A stretch of 64,000 nucleotides of DNA from Chryseobacterium phocaeense (GTDB taxonomy: Bacteria; Bacteroidota; Bacteroidia; Flavobacteriales; Weeksellaceae), in contig NZ_LT827015.1 in assembly GCF_900169075.1 (NCBI RefSeq), positions 2,868,158 through 2,932,157 of the forward strand, in the 5' to 3' direction. Positions 26,499 through 35,048 of this stretch are shown piece after piece. Numbering within the stretch: position 1 is the stretch's first letter; every line of letters starts with the position of its first letter. The translations under genes were made by a program, and so were the position numbers. A model generated the notes under the pieces. It was not told the DNA's origin. It worked only from the letters and a program-made list of their open reading frames with translations, and searched no databases.

Positions 26499-27599
26499 TT
26501 ATTCAGGTAAAATATTTGTAAAGAATTTGATGATATTTTCTTTCAATTTAACGAAGGTTTTTGAAGTCCCAAATTCCTTGTTATCATATCCGATGGGAAA
26601 TCCTTTTTCTACATATTCATTATTCTTCTTCAAAGTAAGAACCTGAAACTTATCATTTACAGTCCCCAGGCTTTCCGTATGAATATCTAAAAATTTAACG
26701 GAACCATTAGCAGAGAAATCCAGCTTATGGAGATCAACAGTTTTAATTTCTTTTTTCAGATCCGAACGGAAATAGAGATTCATATTTTTCACATCAATTA
26801 CAGTCTGCCATTCTCCTGCATAGATTGAATTCAGGATGTTCCATGCGTAATCTACAGGCTTTTTGTCATACTTATAGTTTCCCAGCATATAATAAGCACG
26901 GTTGTAGCGGTCTTCCCATTTTCCGTCCTTTGTCAATTCAAATTTTTCACTGCCGCCTAAGAAATCAAATTTTTTAGCATTCTCAAAATCTTTTTTATAT
27001 TGGTTATTGCACAAAAGAGGGATGGGCATATCTTTATCGGTCAGTACTTTATATTTTCCGTCAAGTAAAGCAATGGTCGCTGTATTTCCTTTGGCATCAC
27101 TCAGGAAAAAGTGACTGCCGGCTGCCCCCGGCCACCAGTCTATATTAGGTCCTTCATTCAGATGATCTACCACTTCCTGTACCGATTTATAATTATCCAG
27201 CTGGTATTGAATCCACTGGGCCCAGAACATATTTGCCTGTTTGGGATTGAATACTTTCGTGGTTTCATCAAGAGACAGTTCAACCAGGAAAAGCCCTTTT
27301 TCATTAACTCCGTAGCAGGGAAAATCATATCCGAGCAGATTGAAAGTTACCGATCCGTACTTTGAAATCCATTCTTTGGTAGATTTCGGGTTATCGGTGG
27401 TCAGGTTTTCCCAGCTGATATTCCTTTTCTGAATGTCACGCTTGTTTACCACGATCATGCCCGGCATGGTTTTCCAGTTCTCATTGAATCCTACGACGCA
27501 ATGATCCTTTCCTTTTAATAAAAATACCGAGCAGGCAGAAAGCATACCGGAATACACGAATGCAGCCAAAAGAAAACCGCGTAAGAATAATGATTTCAT
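26499..27599 (-). CDS. Linear amide C-N hydrolase (choloylglycine hydrolase/penicillin acylase family), secreted
   Basis: 366 residues. After a hydrophobic signal comes AC-SVFLLKG, where Cys23 would become the N-terminal nucleophile of an Ntn hydrolase once the leader is cut. Other family features are the Arg/Asn-rich strand GFNENWKT, NEKGLFLVELSLD and a conserved CNNQY. Relatives cleave bile salts, penicillin V or N-acyl lipids in the periplasm. The same Cys could instead be read as a lipobox, but the following strand fits the Ntn fold better. Substrate unknown. It forms its own unit. Confidence 0.8.
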   Translation of the reverse strand: MKSLFLRGFLLAAFVYSGMLSACSVFLLKGKDHCVVGFNENWKTMPGMIVVNKRDIQKRNISWENLTTDNPKSTKEWISKYGSVTFNLLGYDFPCYGVNEKGLFLVELSLDETTKVFNPKQANMFWAQWIQYQLDNYKSVQEVVDHLNEGPNIDWWPGAAGSHFFLSDAKGNTATIALLDGKYKVLTDKDMPIPLLCNNQYKKDFENAKKFDFLGGSEKFELTKDGKWEDRYNRAYYMLGNYKYDKKPVDYAWNILNSIYAGEWQTVIDVKNMNLYFRSDLKKEIKTVDLHKLDFSANGSVKFLDIHTESLGTVNDKFQVLTLKKNNEYVEKGFPIGYDNKEFGTSKTFVKLKENIIKFFTNILPE

Positions 27600-27727
27600 G
27601 ATCGTTGTATATTTTACTATTTAAACAAAAATCAGGAGAAAATATTTTATTCAGCCAATTTTGCTACCAATGTCAGCAATTAAATGCTGAACTCCGGTTG
27701 TTACCCATCAAATTGCATTATTTTCCT

Positions 27728-28681
27728 TTATTCCAATTTTTTGGAAATATCCCGGGCTATATTTCTCACTTTTGTTTTTAAAGATTCAGGTTCCAAAACA
27801 GTAGCATAGTCCGCAAAAGTGATGAGCCAGCGCGGAAAGCCTTCTTCTATCCATTCCGTCTCAAAGGTCATTTCAATTCCATGCTCTGTTTCCTTTTCTT
27901 CAATAATCCCGTAATATCTTTTGGAATTAACAATATGTCCCATTATTTTTTTCTCCACCAAAAGCCGCACTCTTGTTTTTTCACCGTTTGAATATCTCCT
28001 GTAATCATTAATCTGCCCGTATTCCTGTGAAAAAGGGTTCTGGGTTTTCAAAATCTGAAGGATCCTGTCTACCCGGAACTGCCTGAAGTCTTTTCTCAAT
28101 GTGCAGAAAGCCATAATGTACCAGAAATTGAACTCAAAAAAAACTCCCACAGCTTCTATGGTTCTGTTGGTTACCCTTGAATCTACGGTTTTATATTCAA
28201 TGATCAGTTGTGTTTTATCTGCAATGCTTTCAAGGATGGTAGGAATTACATTTTTAACAGTATCTTCTGAACGTGGATGGTGGTTATAAACATCAATCTG
28301 TTTTTCAATATCACGGATCAGGTTTTTATCTGAATGCCGGAGTACGGAACGCACTTTTTCCATGGCTGTCTGATAATGGCTCCCGAGACTTTCGTGGGAA
28401 AATTTCTGCATCAGTTTTTCCGCGGTGATAAAGCTCAGGACTTCCTGCTTGGTAAACATTACAGGCGGGAGTTTATAGCCATCCATAAGGGAATATCCGT
28501 TTCCCGCTTCTCCTATAATCGGGATTCCTGCATTCTCAAGGGTTTTCACATCACGGTAGATCGTCCGGATGCTGACATCAAATTTTGCAGCAAGGTCCTG
28601 TGCCCTAACCATAGGTTTTGACTGCAGCTGTGTGAGAATAGCTGTTACCCTGTCCAGTTTTTTAAGATAATGATCATTCAT
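27728..28681 (-). CDS. YafY-type HTH/WYL-domain transcriptional regulator
   Basis: 317 residues from the ATG at 28681; an upstream in-frame start at 28723 is possible. An N-terminal HTH_11 domain (residues ~3-60, RAQDLAAKFDVSIRTIYRDV) is followed by a WYL domain (middle, with YKTVDSRVTNRTIEAVGV and FWYIMAFCTLRKDFRQFRVDRI) and the WCX C-terminal extension. Such regulators bind DNA in response to small ligands or nucleic acid ends. No obvious target gene is adjacent. Confidence 0.88.
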   Translation of the reverse strand: MNDHYLKKLDRVTAILTQLQSKPMVRAQDLAAKFDVSIRTIYRDVKTLENAGIPIIGEAGNGYSLMDGYKLPPVMFTKQEVLSFITAEKLMQKFSHESLGSHYQTAMEKVRSVLRHSDKNLIRDIEKQIDVYNHHPRSEDTVKNVIPTILESIADKTQLIIEYKTVDSRVTNRTIEAVGVFFEFNFWYIMAFCTLRKDFRQFRVDRILQILKTQNPFSQEYGQINDYRRYSNGEKTRVRLLVEKKIMGHIVNSKRYYGIIEEKETEHGIEMTFETEWIEEGFPRWLITFADYATVLEPESLKTKVRNIARDISKKLE

Positions 28682-28763
28682 AATTGATACAGCAAATCTA
28701 TCAATCTTTTTTGGGTGGATCACATAAACTGACCTGCTTTTTATTTATATTTAACCTGAGTTC

Positions 28764-28934
28764 GGAAAAGAAGGCTGGAAGCTGGAAGAGGGACGCTGGA
28801 GGTTAATACCGGCGGCTAATATTAAATAACACCCTGGAATTTGATCAGGCAGTTTTAAAGAATTAATAAAAATTGCTTTAAAGTTGTATTTTAGATTTCA
28901 ATAACTTCCTTCTTCGGCCTTCAAGCTTCCTGAC
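28764..28934. repeat. Purine-rich GGAAGCTGGAAG dispersed repeat region
   Basis: The left part reads GAAGGCTGGAAGCTGGAAG and the right part, on the other strand, GGAAGCTTGAAGGCCGAAG. The arms match only about 60 percent in inverted order. It may be a decayed palindromic element between the WYL and Crp regulators. Confidence 0.4.
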
Positions 28935-29011
28935 AACATATTAAAAACGGAAATGTCTTATTCTAAACTCAGCATATATTTAAATCTTTACTCATTCCCT
29001 TATTTTTGAAT

Positions 29012-29581
29012 ATGAATCCTATCCATTTTATTCAGACCATTGAAAACATAAGTAAGCCTGAACCAGCTGTTATGGATGCTTTGGCATCAAATTTAGAATC
29101 AAAAACTTACCGGAAAGGAGATTTTCTTTTAAAAGGAGATGAAACCTGCAGGTATTTTTATTTCCTTGAAACAGGCTTGGTAAAGCTCTTTTTCGACAAT
29201 GGTGACAAGGATTTCATCATGACTTTCTTTTCTGAAAATTCTTTTTTCACAGAGTTGAATGGCTTTTTAACCGGTAATCCTTCAAAATACATGATCGTTG
29301 CCCTGGAGCCCTGCGAAGTCTTTAGGATTCATAAAGACGTGATCGGAAATTTGTGTAAAAAGTATCACAGTGCAGAAACGCTTTTCAGTAAGCTTTATCA
29401 AAAGGCTCCTGTCAATATGATGGGAAGAATCAGTGAAATGCTTGAAGATGAGGGCAAAAAACGTTACCATAATTTCCTGAAGCAAAGGCCGGATCTTATT
29501 CAGCGCATCAGTCTCGGGGATCTGGCAGATTATATCGGGATCACCCAGGTTTCTTTAAGCAGAATCCGCGCCCAGAAATAG
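29012..29581 (+). CDS. Crp/Fnr family transcriptional regulator
   Basis: 189 residues from the ATG at 29012 (the TTG at 29006 lies inside a -7-like box). It has a cyclic-nucleotide-binding-like beta-roll (residues ~20-115) and a C-terminal winged helix (LADYIGITQVSLSRIRAQ). No Fe-S Cys cluster, so not an FNR oxygen sensor of the classical type. In flavobacteria such regulators often sit next to AhpD/CMD-family genes, as here (76 bases downstream), so it may control that gene in response to redox or organic peroxide stress (inference). Confidence 0.85.
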   Translation: MNPIHFIQTIENISKPEPAVMDALASNLESKTYRKGDFLLKGDETCRYFYFLETGLVKLFFDNGDKDFIMTFFSENSFFTELNGFLTGNPSKYMIVALEPCEVFRIHKDVIGNLCKKYHSAETLFSKLYQKAPVNMMGRISEMLEDEGKKRYHNFLKQRPDLIQRISLGDLADYIGITQVSLSRIRAQK

Positions 29582-29657
29582 TTTTTTATCATATGTAAAA
29601 AAATTCCGGAAAATTGCGATCTACATTTGTCATATAATTAATCAAAAACAAATTATT

Positions 29658-30128
29658 ATGTCACAAAGAATCAATGCATTTGCAGTGGGAAACAAAGCTG
29701 TAAACGCCCTTCACCACATGGGATCTCAGGTACAGCATTCATCACTTGACCGTTCATTTCTGGAGCTTCTGTATTTCCGGGTTTCGCAGATCAACGGATG
29801 TGCCTTCTGCCTGGATATGCACTCTAAAGAATTAAGAGCAAATGGTGAAACTGAACAGAGAATATTTCTGGTCAGTGCGTGGAGAGAATGTTCTTTTTAC
29901 ACCGACAGAGAAAAGGCCGGATTGCTTTGGGCCGAGACACTCACCTCTTTAAACGGAAAGGAAGTTTCTGACGAAATTTATGCTGAAGCCATCAAACATT
30001 TTTCCGAAACTGAACTGGTAGATCTTACTATGGCAGTAATTGCCATCAACAGCTACAACAGGATCAATATTGCTTTCGGTGCTGATGTGGGAACTTATGA
30101 GGTTGCTGAAAAAAGTACCGTGAAGTAA
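29658..30128 (+). CDS. AhpD-like carboxymuconolactone decarboxylase family protein
   Basis: 156 residues. The CxxC-type redox motif is visible as C48-A-F-C51 followed by His55 (GCAFCLDMHSKELR), typical of AhpD-like alkylhydroperoxidases. No signal peptide, so cytoplasmic. It lies 76 bases after the Crp/Fnr regulator on the same strand. Function in peroxide reduction is inferred from the motif. It ends before a large inverted repeat. Confidence 0.85.
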   Translation: MSQRINAFAVGNKAVNALHHMGSQVQHSSLDRSFLELLYFRVSQINGCAFCLDMHSKELRANGETEQRIFLVSAWRECSFYTDREKAGLLWAETLTSLNGKEVSDEIYAEAIKHFSETELVDLTMAVIAINSYNRINIAFGADVGTYEVAEKSTVK

Positions 30129-30134
30129 TTTATA

Positions 30135-30315
30135 TTTTCACGCAGATTGAGCAAATTGAGCAGATTTTCACAGATAGTTGCGGATAGATTTTGAAACATT
30201 AAGATTTATGAAGGAGATAAGAATAATTAAGAAAAATCTAAAGATTTTTTAAGTCGTACTTTTCAAAGATTTACAAAAAATAAAATCTGCTCAATCTGCT
30301 CAATCTGCGTGAATA
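30135..30315. repeat. MITE-like element with CGCAGATTGAGCA inverted ends
   Basis: The left arm (30135-30167) is TTCACGCAGATTGAGCA-based and the right arm (30283-30315) is its near-perfect inverted copy (about 31 of 33 bases match), around ~115 AT-rich bases. Each arm is a tandem of AATTGAGC / GATTGAGC units. It fills the gap between the CMD gene and the ABC exporter and could fold into a long hairpin. Confidence 0.75.
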
Positions 30316-30323
30316 ACAGAAAA

Positions 30324-32132
30324 TTAATTTTCCTTAAAAGAATTCACCAGCTTGTCCAGATTTAAACTTCTTGCGGATGCATCAAAGATCTCCCGATAAG
30401 TTCCGTTGAGCTGCACCAATTCATCATGGGTTCCGCTTTCCACAACCCTTCCTTTTTTCATCACATAGATGGTATCGGAATCCAGAATCTGTGACAATGA
30501 ATGGGAAATAATAACCACCGTTCTTCCTTCCTTAATGGCATCCAGTGAATTTTTAATCTGTTCCGTAGCAATAGCATCCAGACTGGCCGTAGGCTCATCC
30601 AGAAATATAATCGGAGGATTTTTCAGGAATAACCTTGCAATAGCAATCCTCTGCTGCTGGCCTCCCGAAAGCTGGGTGGCATCATGCTGGTAACCGTCCG
30701 GAAGATCCAGGATCTGATCATGCAGATACGCTTTTTTCGAGGCTTCCTGAATCTCTTCAAAACTTGCATTCATATTCCCGTAGCGGATGTTGTCTTCAAT
30801 GCTTCCCTGGAAAATATGGTTTTTCTGCAATACCAGTCCCAGATCGTCTCTCAGGAATGTATTGTCAAAATCATTTAAATTAACACCGTCCAATACAATT
30901 TCTCCGGAATCCGGAAGGTAAAATTTACATAAAAGATTGATGACGGTAGATTTTCCGGCACCACTCAATCCCACCAGCGCTGTGGTTTTCCCGTTCTCTA
31001 TTTTCATGGAAACATTATGGAGTGCCTGTGTTCCGTTCGGGTAGCTGAAGTCTACATTTTTTAATTCGAAATTTCCTTTGATCTCTTTTTCTACAAAAGT
31101 TCCGTTAGGTTCCTTTTCATCATCAGCATTCAGGATGTCAAAATAGCCTTCGGCATAAATCATGGCATCATTCATATCGTCATAAATCCTGTGCAGCTGT
31201 CGGATAGGAGCTGAAATATTATTGAACAGCATGATATGAAGCATGATTGCGCCAATGGTCATTTGCTGGTCGAGCACCAGATAGACCGTTAAAAGGATGA
31301 TCAGCACTACCCCGAATTGCTCTATAAAAGTTTTTAAACCATCATAAATAAAGTTGGTCTTTCTGGTGAACATCTGGCTTTCCATCAGTTCCATCTGTAA
31401 ATCGTACTGTTTTTTTCCTTCAAATTTTTCACGGACAAAGCTTTTGATCACCATAATGGAGTTGATCAGATTCAGCAGTCCTGAAGTTTTTCTTTCCCTT
31501 TGATTTCTCAGCTGCCGGCGGACTCCGCCCAGTTTTTTTGCCTGCAGTGAGCTGATATAAAAATAAATCGGGACAATAATGGTAGACACCATTCCCACAT
31601 ACACATTCTGCATATACATAATGATGAGAGCGATGATAGCATTGGAAAACAGCGGCAGTATATCGATAAAAAAGTTCTGAACCAGCCTGGTCAGGCTTTC
31701 GATTCCGCGGTCTATTCTGATCTGCAGCTTCCCTGATTCATGATTTTCATCGTTGAAATAGGCTACACGGTACATCAGGATCTTGTCAATGGCTGATTGT
31801 GCCAGGACAGAACTGACATTGATCCGTATTTTTTCTCCATAAAATTTCTGTCCGAAATTGATAAAAATATTAAGCAGCTCTTTCCCCAGTAAAATAATAG
31901 AAATCACGACGAGAATATGAATTCCTTCAGACATCGGATGCGGAAGATGGGTCAGTTTTGTAACCTCGTCCACGGTATATTTTAAAACAATAGGGTTGAC
32001 CTGCGCAGCCAAAGCGCCTAAAAAAGTAAGAAATAAGGTCCCGTAGATCATTAAACGGTAAGGCCTGATAAACGGAACAAGCTGTTTATAGATCCCGAAT
32101 AATGTGACGGTTCTGTTAAAAGGTTTTGCCAT
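30324..32132 (-). CDS. ABC exporter, fused permease and ATPase (MsbA-like)
   Basis: 602 residues. Six membrane helices (residues ~25-320) followed by an ATPase with Walker A GLSGAGKST, signature LSGGQQQRIAIAR, Walker B IIFLDEP and switch His in VIISHS. This half-transporter architecture exports lipids or drugs as a homodimer from the inner membrane. The neighbouring lptB fits a lipid export role but is separated by a terminator. The substrate is not determined. Confidence 0.9.
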   Translation of the reverse strand: MAKPFNRTVTLFGIYKQLVPFIRPYRLMIYGTLFLTFLGALAAQVNPIVLKYTVDEVTKLTHLPHPMSEGIHILVVISIILLGKELLNIFINFGQKFYGEKIRINVSSVLAQSAIDKILMYRVAYFNDENHESGKLQIRIDRGIESLTRLVQNFFIDILPLFSNAIIALIIMYMQNVYVGMVSTIIVPIYFYISSLQAKKLGGVRRQLRNQRERKTSGLLNLINSIMVIKSFVREKFEGKKQYDLQMELMESQMFTRKTNFIYDGLKTFIEQFGVVLIILLTVYLVLDQQMTIGAIMLHIMLFNNISAPIRQLHRIYDDMNDAMIYAEGYFDILNADDEKEPNGTFVEKEIKGNFELKNVDFSYPNGTQALHNVSMKIENGKTTALVGLSGAGKSTVINLLCKFYLPDSGEIVLDGVNLNDFDNTFLRDDLGLVLQKNHIFQGSIEDNIRYGNMNASFEEIQEASKKAYLHDQILDLPDGYQHDATQLSGGQQQRIAIARLFLKNPPIIFLDEPTASLDAIATEQIKNSLDAIKEGRTVVIISHSLSQILDSDTIYVMKKGRVVESGTHDELVQLNGTYREIFDASARSLNLDKLVNSFKEN

Positions 32133-32149
32133 AGAAATTATTTAACTAA

Positions 32150-32184
32150 AAAACGTACCGTTTCCGAGAGAAAAGGTACGTTTT
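32150..32184 (-). terminator. Terminator of lptB
   Basis: 10-bp stem AAAACGTACC / GGTACGTTTT with a 15-base loop, between lptB and the exporter gene. Confidence 0.75.
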
Positions 32185-32223
32185 ATTCTATTTTTCAGCA
32201 AATACTTTTTACAGCAGGTCTGC

Positions 32224-33285
32224 TTATCCTTCGTAGAAATATGTGGTAAGATAATGCAGCTCAGGTTGGCTGGCCGCTTTGGATTCTGCTTCTGCCTGCT
32301 CCAGCGTATAATGGGAATTCAGTTCTTTTCTTTGGAAAACAAACGAATTATTGGCATTCTTATCTACCACTTCATTGAAAATATATTCAATTTCTGAATT
32401 GGCCAGTGACGCGAAACTGATATCTTCAATACCATGCATTAATCTGAGATCGTCAAACTGACTGAAATGTTCATCCGTAAATCCCTGGAACTGCTGTTTT
32501 GAATCAAAATTACCGGCCCAGATATTGTAAATATATTTTTTCCTTTTCGGTTTGTCTAAAATACTCTGATACACAAAGTTTTCACCAAGATAGGCCTCTC
32601 TTACCTGCGGATCATTCGCAAGGTCTTCCGGAAGCCCTTCTTTCAGGATGTTTCCTTCAAACATAATGTAGGTTTTGTTGGTGATTGCCAGCGTCTGCTG
32701 TACGTTGTGATCGGTGATCAGGATCCCGATATTTTTATCTACAAGGCTTCTCACGATTTTCTGAATATCTTCCACGGCAATAGGGTCTACCCCTGCGAAA
32801 GGCTCATCAAGAAGGATAAAGTTGGGGCTGGTAGCCAGACAGCGTGCAATTTCGGTTCTACGTCTTTCCCCTCCGGAAAGAAGATCTCCTCTGTTTTTAC
32901 GAACATGCTGCAGAGAAAATTCTTCGATCAGCTCATCACATTTAATCTGCTGCTCGCGTTTAGACAGTTTGGTAAGCTGTAAAACCCCCATAATATTTTC
33001 TTCTACAGAAAGTTTTCTGAAGATGGAAGCTTCCTGGGCCAGATACCCGATTCCCTTCTGAGCTCTGCGGTACATGGCATCGCTGGTGATTTCCTGTTTA
33101 TCCAGAAAAATCTTCCCGGAAGTGGGCTTAACCAAGCCTACGATCATATAAAACGAAGTGGTCTTTCCTGCTCCATTGGGGCCCAGCAAGCCGACAATTT
33201 CTCCCTGTTCAACCTGTACAGAAACCCCTTTTACTACCTTTTTAGGACCGTATTCTTTGATTAAATTTTCTCCACGTAAAATCAT
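32224..33285 (-). CDS. lptB: LPS export ABC ATPase LptB with C-terminal extension
   Basis: 353 residues versus about 240 for usual LptB. Residues ~1-240 carry LptB motifs: Walker A GPNGAGKTTSFYM, signature LLSGGERRRTEIAR, Walker B ILLDEPFAGVDP and HNVQQTLAIT, ending at the canonical AYLGENF. It powers LPS extraction from the inner membrane with LptFG. The extra ~110 residues begin right after the usual end and contain IYNIWAGNFDS-type strand-turn sequence and end HYLTTYFYEG, perhaps resembling DUF4284/Imm22-like domains. A -7 box abuts the start codon (5 bases), suggesting a very short or absent leader. Confidence 0.92.
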   Translation of the reverse strand: MILRGENLIKEYGPKKVVKGVSVQVEQGEIVGLLGPNGAGKTTSFYMIVGLVKPTSGKIFLDKQEITSDAMYRRAQKGIGYLAQEASIFRKLSVEENIMGVLQLTKLSKREQQIKCDELIEEFSLQHVRKNRGDLLSGGERRRTEIARCLATSPNFILLDEPFAGVDPIAVEDIQKIVRSLVDKNIGILITDHNVQQTLAITNKTYIMFEGNILKEGLPEDLANDPQVREAYLGENFVYQSILDKPKRKKYIYNIWAGNFDSKQQFQGFTDEHFSQFDDLRLMHGIEDISFASLANSEIEYIFNEVVDKNANNSFVFQRKELNSHYTLEQAEAESKAASQPELHYLTTYFYEG

Positions 33286-33290
33286 AGCAG

Positions 33291-33298
33291 CAAAGATA
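33291..33298 (-). promoter_or_regulatory. -7 box abutting lptB start
   Basis: TATCTTTG on the minus strand, five bases before the ATG. Transcription would start at or near the start codon. Confidence 0.55.
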
Positions 33299-33400
33299 AA
33301 GTTTTTTTGAATTCAAATTTTAGATTATAAAGGGTAACCGGTTTTTTTTGAATCGCAGGTTTATTTTTTGTTACCCCAGAATGAAGATATTGAATTTATG

Positions 33401-33470
33401 TTTTGGCTAAAGCCATATAGATTATAATTATTTTTTTAATGAGCTAAAGCCTGTTTCTATTGAATATGGC
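33401..33470. repeat. GGCTAAAGCC double-palindrome repeat, copy 2
   Basis: Same order as copy 1 at 20804: TTTTGGCTAAAGCC, AT-rich spacer, GAGCTAAAGCCTG and CTATTGA. The second palindrome is partly decayed. Confidence 0.7.
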
Positions 33471-33583
33471 TGTTTTTATGAGAAATTCTAGCCTGCATTA
33501 AAAATTAAACAACTATTCTGTAACTCCCTGAAATTTTATCCGACCTATTGAGAACTAATTTAACCTCACAAAATATATTAACA

Positions 33584-33883
33584 ATGGAAAATTACGGATA
33601 TACCAAAACGGAAGGCACACAAAATCAAAACCAACAAAACTCATTATCTTATCGTTCGGAGAAGAAAATTCCGGCGGCTATACTGGGAATTCTTGTAGGC
33701 TGGCTGGCTTTAAATAAGTTCTATCTGGGCTACACCAAAGAAGGAGTGATTCAGCTTGTTCTTAATATCATCACCTTTGGAGCGGCTTCTATTATTCCTT
33801 TTATCGAAGGAATTCTCTACCTGTTTATGAGTGATAAGCAGTTTGATGACACGTATGTTTATGGAAGGAAGGGATGGCTGTAG
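33584..33883 (+). CDS. TM2 domain protein
   Basis: 99 residues from the ATG at 33584 (a TTG at 33548 is in frame but poorly supported). A Gln/Asn-rich N-terminus is followed by the TM2 pattern: a Lys-Lys-Ile lead-in, two membrane helices (AAILGILVGWLAL... and a second helix with LVLNIITFGAASIIPF) with the GxxxxxxFYLG turn (KFYLGY). The family sits in the inner membrane and has no settled function. Single gene, flanked by repeats. Confidence 0.85.
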   Translation: MENYGYTKTEGTQNQNQQNSLSYRSEKKIPAAILGILVGWLALNKFYLGYTKEGVIQLVLNIITFGAASIIPFIEGILYLFMSDKQFDDTYVYGRKGWL

Positions 33884-33890
33884 GAGAGGT

Positions 33891-34000
33891 TAAAAAGCGA
33901 AATAGCTAAATGGCAAAAGGGCGTAAAAGCAAAGAGAGCTGAGAGGGCTGAGAAAGCAAATTCGCTAATTTGCATTTTTGCCCTTTTACCTTTTCGCCTC
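33891..34000. repeat. AAAGGCGAAAAGG-type repeat, copy 1
   Basis: A purine-rich start (AAAAAGCGAAATAGC, AAAAGGGCG), the shared block AGGGCTGAGAAAGCAAA, and an inverted end (GCCCTTTTACCTTTTCGCC). A relative lies at 38946-39030. Confidence 0.6.
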
Positions 34001-34052
34001 ACATCAATTTTATTCCCTACTTTTATACCACCAAATCAAGAATTAATTCACT

Positions 34053-34781
34053 ATGGAAAATAATCAAGACCTGACGGATCTGCTTGCCCTGGATCTGGGT
34101 ATTAATATTGTAGACAGGAGACCTTACGCCAAAGAGGTTTTCAAATGGCAGGATATGGATCTACTTCCCCATTCTTCCACCGATACCCTTCTCTGCGAAA
34201 TCTTTGAATGGAACGGCAGAAACTGGAGAACTACGGGAAACAACCTCATCGGGTATCTGTTTTCGGGAGATATCCTTAACACTGTGAAAGAACAGCTGAT
34301 CAACACACCAAAACATCCTGCTTTAATCCCCGATTTTGAGTTTACAAAAGACAGTATGGTGGAATATGGCCTTTCGCTGCCTTCTTTATTCAATATCGGG
34401 GTGAATGGAAATATCAAAAGCGCGAAAAGCTTTTCAGTACGGGTTAATGGAGTAACGAAATCCAGAATTACCAATATTGATTCTCCCGGAATTGAAATCC
34501 TGAAAAATTATTCACTATTTACGCAAAGTAAATCCAAGACTTACCGGAAAAATATCAAGTTCAATTATCTGAGCACTTCTCTTTTCTATGCTGAAAGCGT
34601 GGAGATTTTCCTGGAAAAGGAATCCGGAGTGGGGCTGGACGTAAGTTTCCAGACTCAGAATGTAGAAGTGGATGCCAAAATAGATACGGACACGAAGAAG
34701 CATTTTGTTTTAAAATACTCTGGAAATCAGGCTCCTTTTGCTGCTAAATTTACAAAAGGAAAAGATTTCAACATCATGTGA
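34053..34781 (+). CDS. Unrecognised beta-rich protein, possible gasdermin-like pore former
   Basis: 242 residues, no signal peptide or obvious membrane helix. A short helical N-terminus is followed by repeating beta-strands (SVRVNGVTKSRI, FNYLSTSLFYAES). The C-terminal ~100 residues show a pattern I associate with bacterial gasdermin N-domain folds: a hydrophobic strand, acidic ESGVGLDVS, a pair of strands rich in Thr/Lys and a late GNQAPFAAKF hydrophobic turn. No N-terminal Cys and no protease partner is visible, unlike described bacterial gasdermin operons. A 60-residue leader peptide gene lies 46 bases downstream. The fold guess is from memory and weak. Confidence 0.4.
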   Translation: MENNQDLTDLLALDLGINIVDRRPYAKEVFKWQDMDLLPHSSTDTLLCEIFEWNGRNWRTTGNNLIGYLFSGDILNTVKEQLINTPKHPALIPDFEFTKDSMVEYGLSLPSLFNIGVNGNIKSAKSFSVRVNGVTKSRITNIDSPGIEILKNYSLFTQSKSKTYRKNIKFNYLSTSLFYAESVEIFLEKESGVGLDVSFQTQNVEVDAKIDTDTKKHFVLKYSGNQAPFAAKFTKGKDFNIM

Positions 34782-34827
34782 TAAATTTTTATTACTTTAG
34801 TTTTTTTAACCAATAAAAATATTATTC

Positions 34828-35010
34828 ATGAAAAAACTAACGAAAAAAGAATTGAAAAACATCAGTGGGGGAAACATCAGATTTCCTGATGCCAACGGCA
34901 ACTGTCCAAGAGGCTGGTATCTGTGTCCGAAGAACGTATGCATCAATGATAATGGCGGGGAAAATCCTATCACACCCTCAAGTCCTTACTATCATGCCTG
35001 TTTCGGGTAA
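34828..35010 (+). CDS. Double-glycine leader peptide with Cys-rich core (bacteriocin-like)
   Basis: 60 residues. The N-terminus MKKLTKKELKNISGG is a typical flavobacterial double-glycine leader, and the core of ~45 residues has four Cys (NC, LC, VC, ACFG), Pro, Gly and aromatic residues. Such leaders are cut by C39 peptidase exporters. No peptidase, radical SAM or maturation gene lies nearby, so processing would be in trans. It is 46 bases after the unrecognised gene on the same strand and ends before a strong hairpin. Secreted bacteriocin or signalling peptide; the role is inferred. Confidence 0.7.
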   Translation: MKKLTKKELKNISGGNIRFPDANGNCPRGWYLCPKNVCINDNGGENPITPSSPYYHACFG

Positions 35011-35048
35011 AAAAATATAATACCTCAGATTTGAAGTGTTTTTAAAGA

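Noticed and set aside
28764..28934. Clear MITE with terminal inverted repeats
   Set aside because: The arms match only about 60 percent, so it is listed as a weak repeat, not a defined element.
30135..30315. CRISPR-like or tandem repeat array
   Set aside because: Repeats are only paired inverted arms with one spacer; no regular direct repeat-spacer pattern or cas gene is present.
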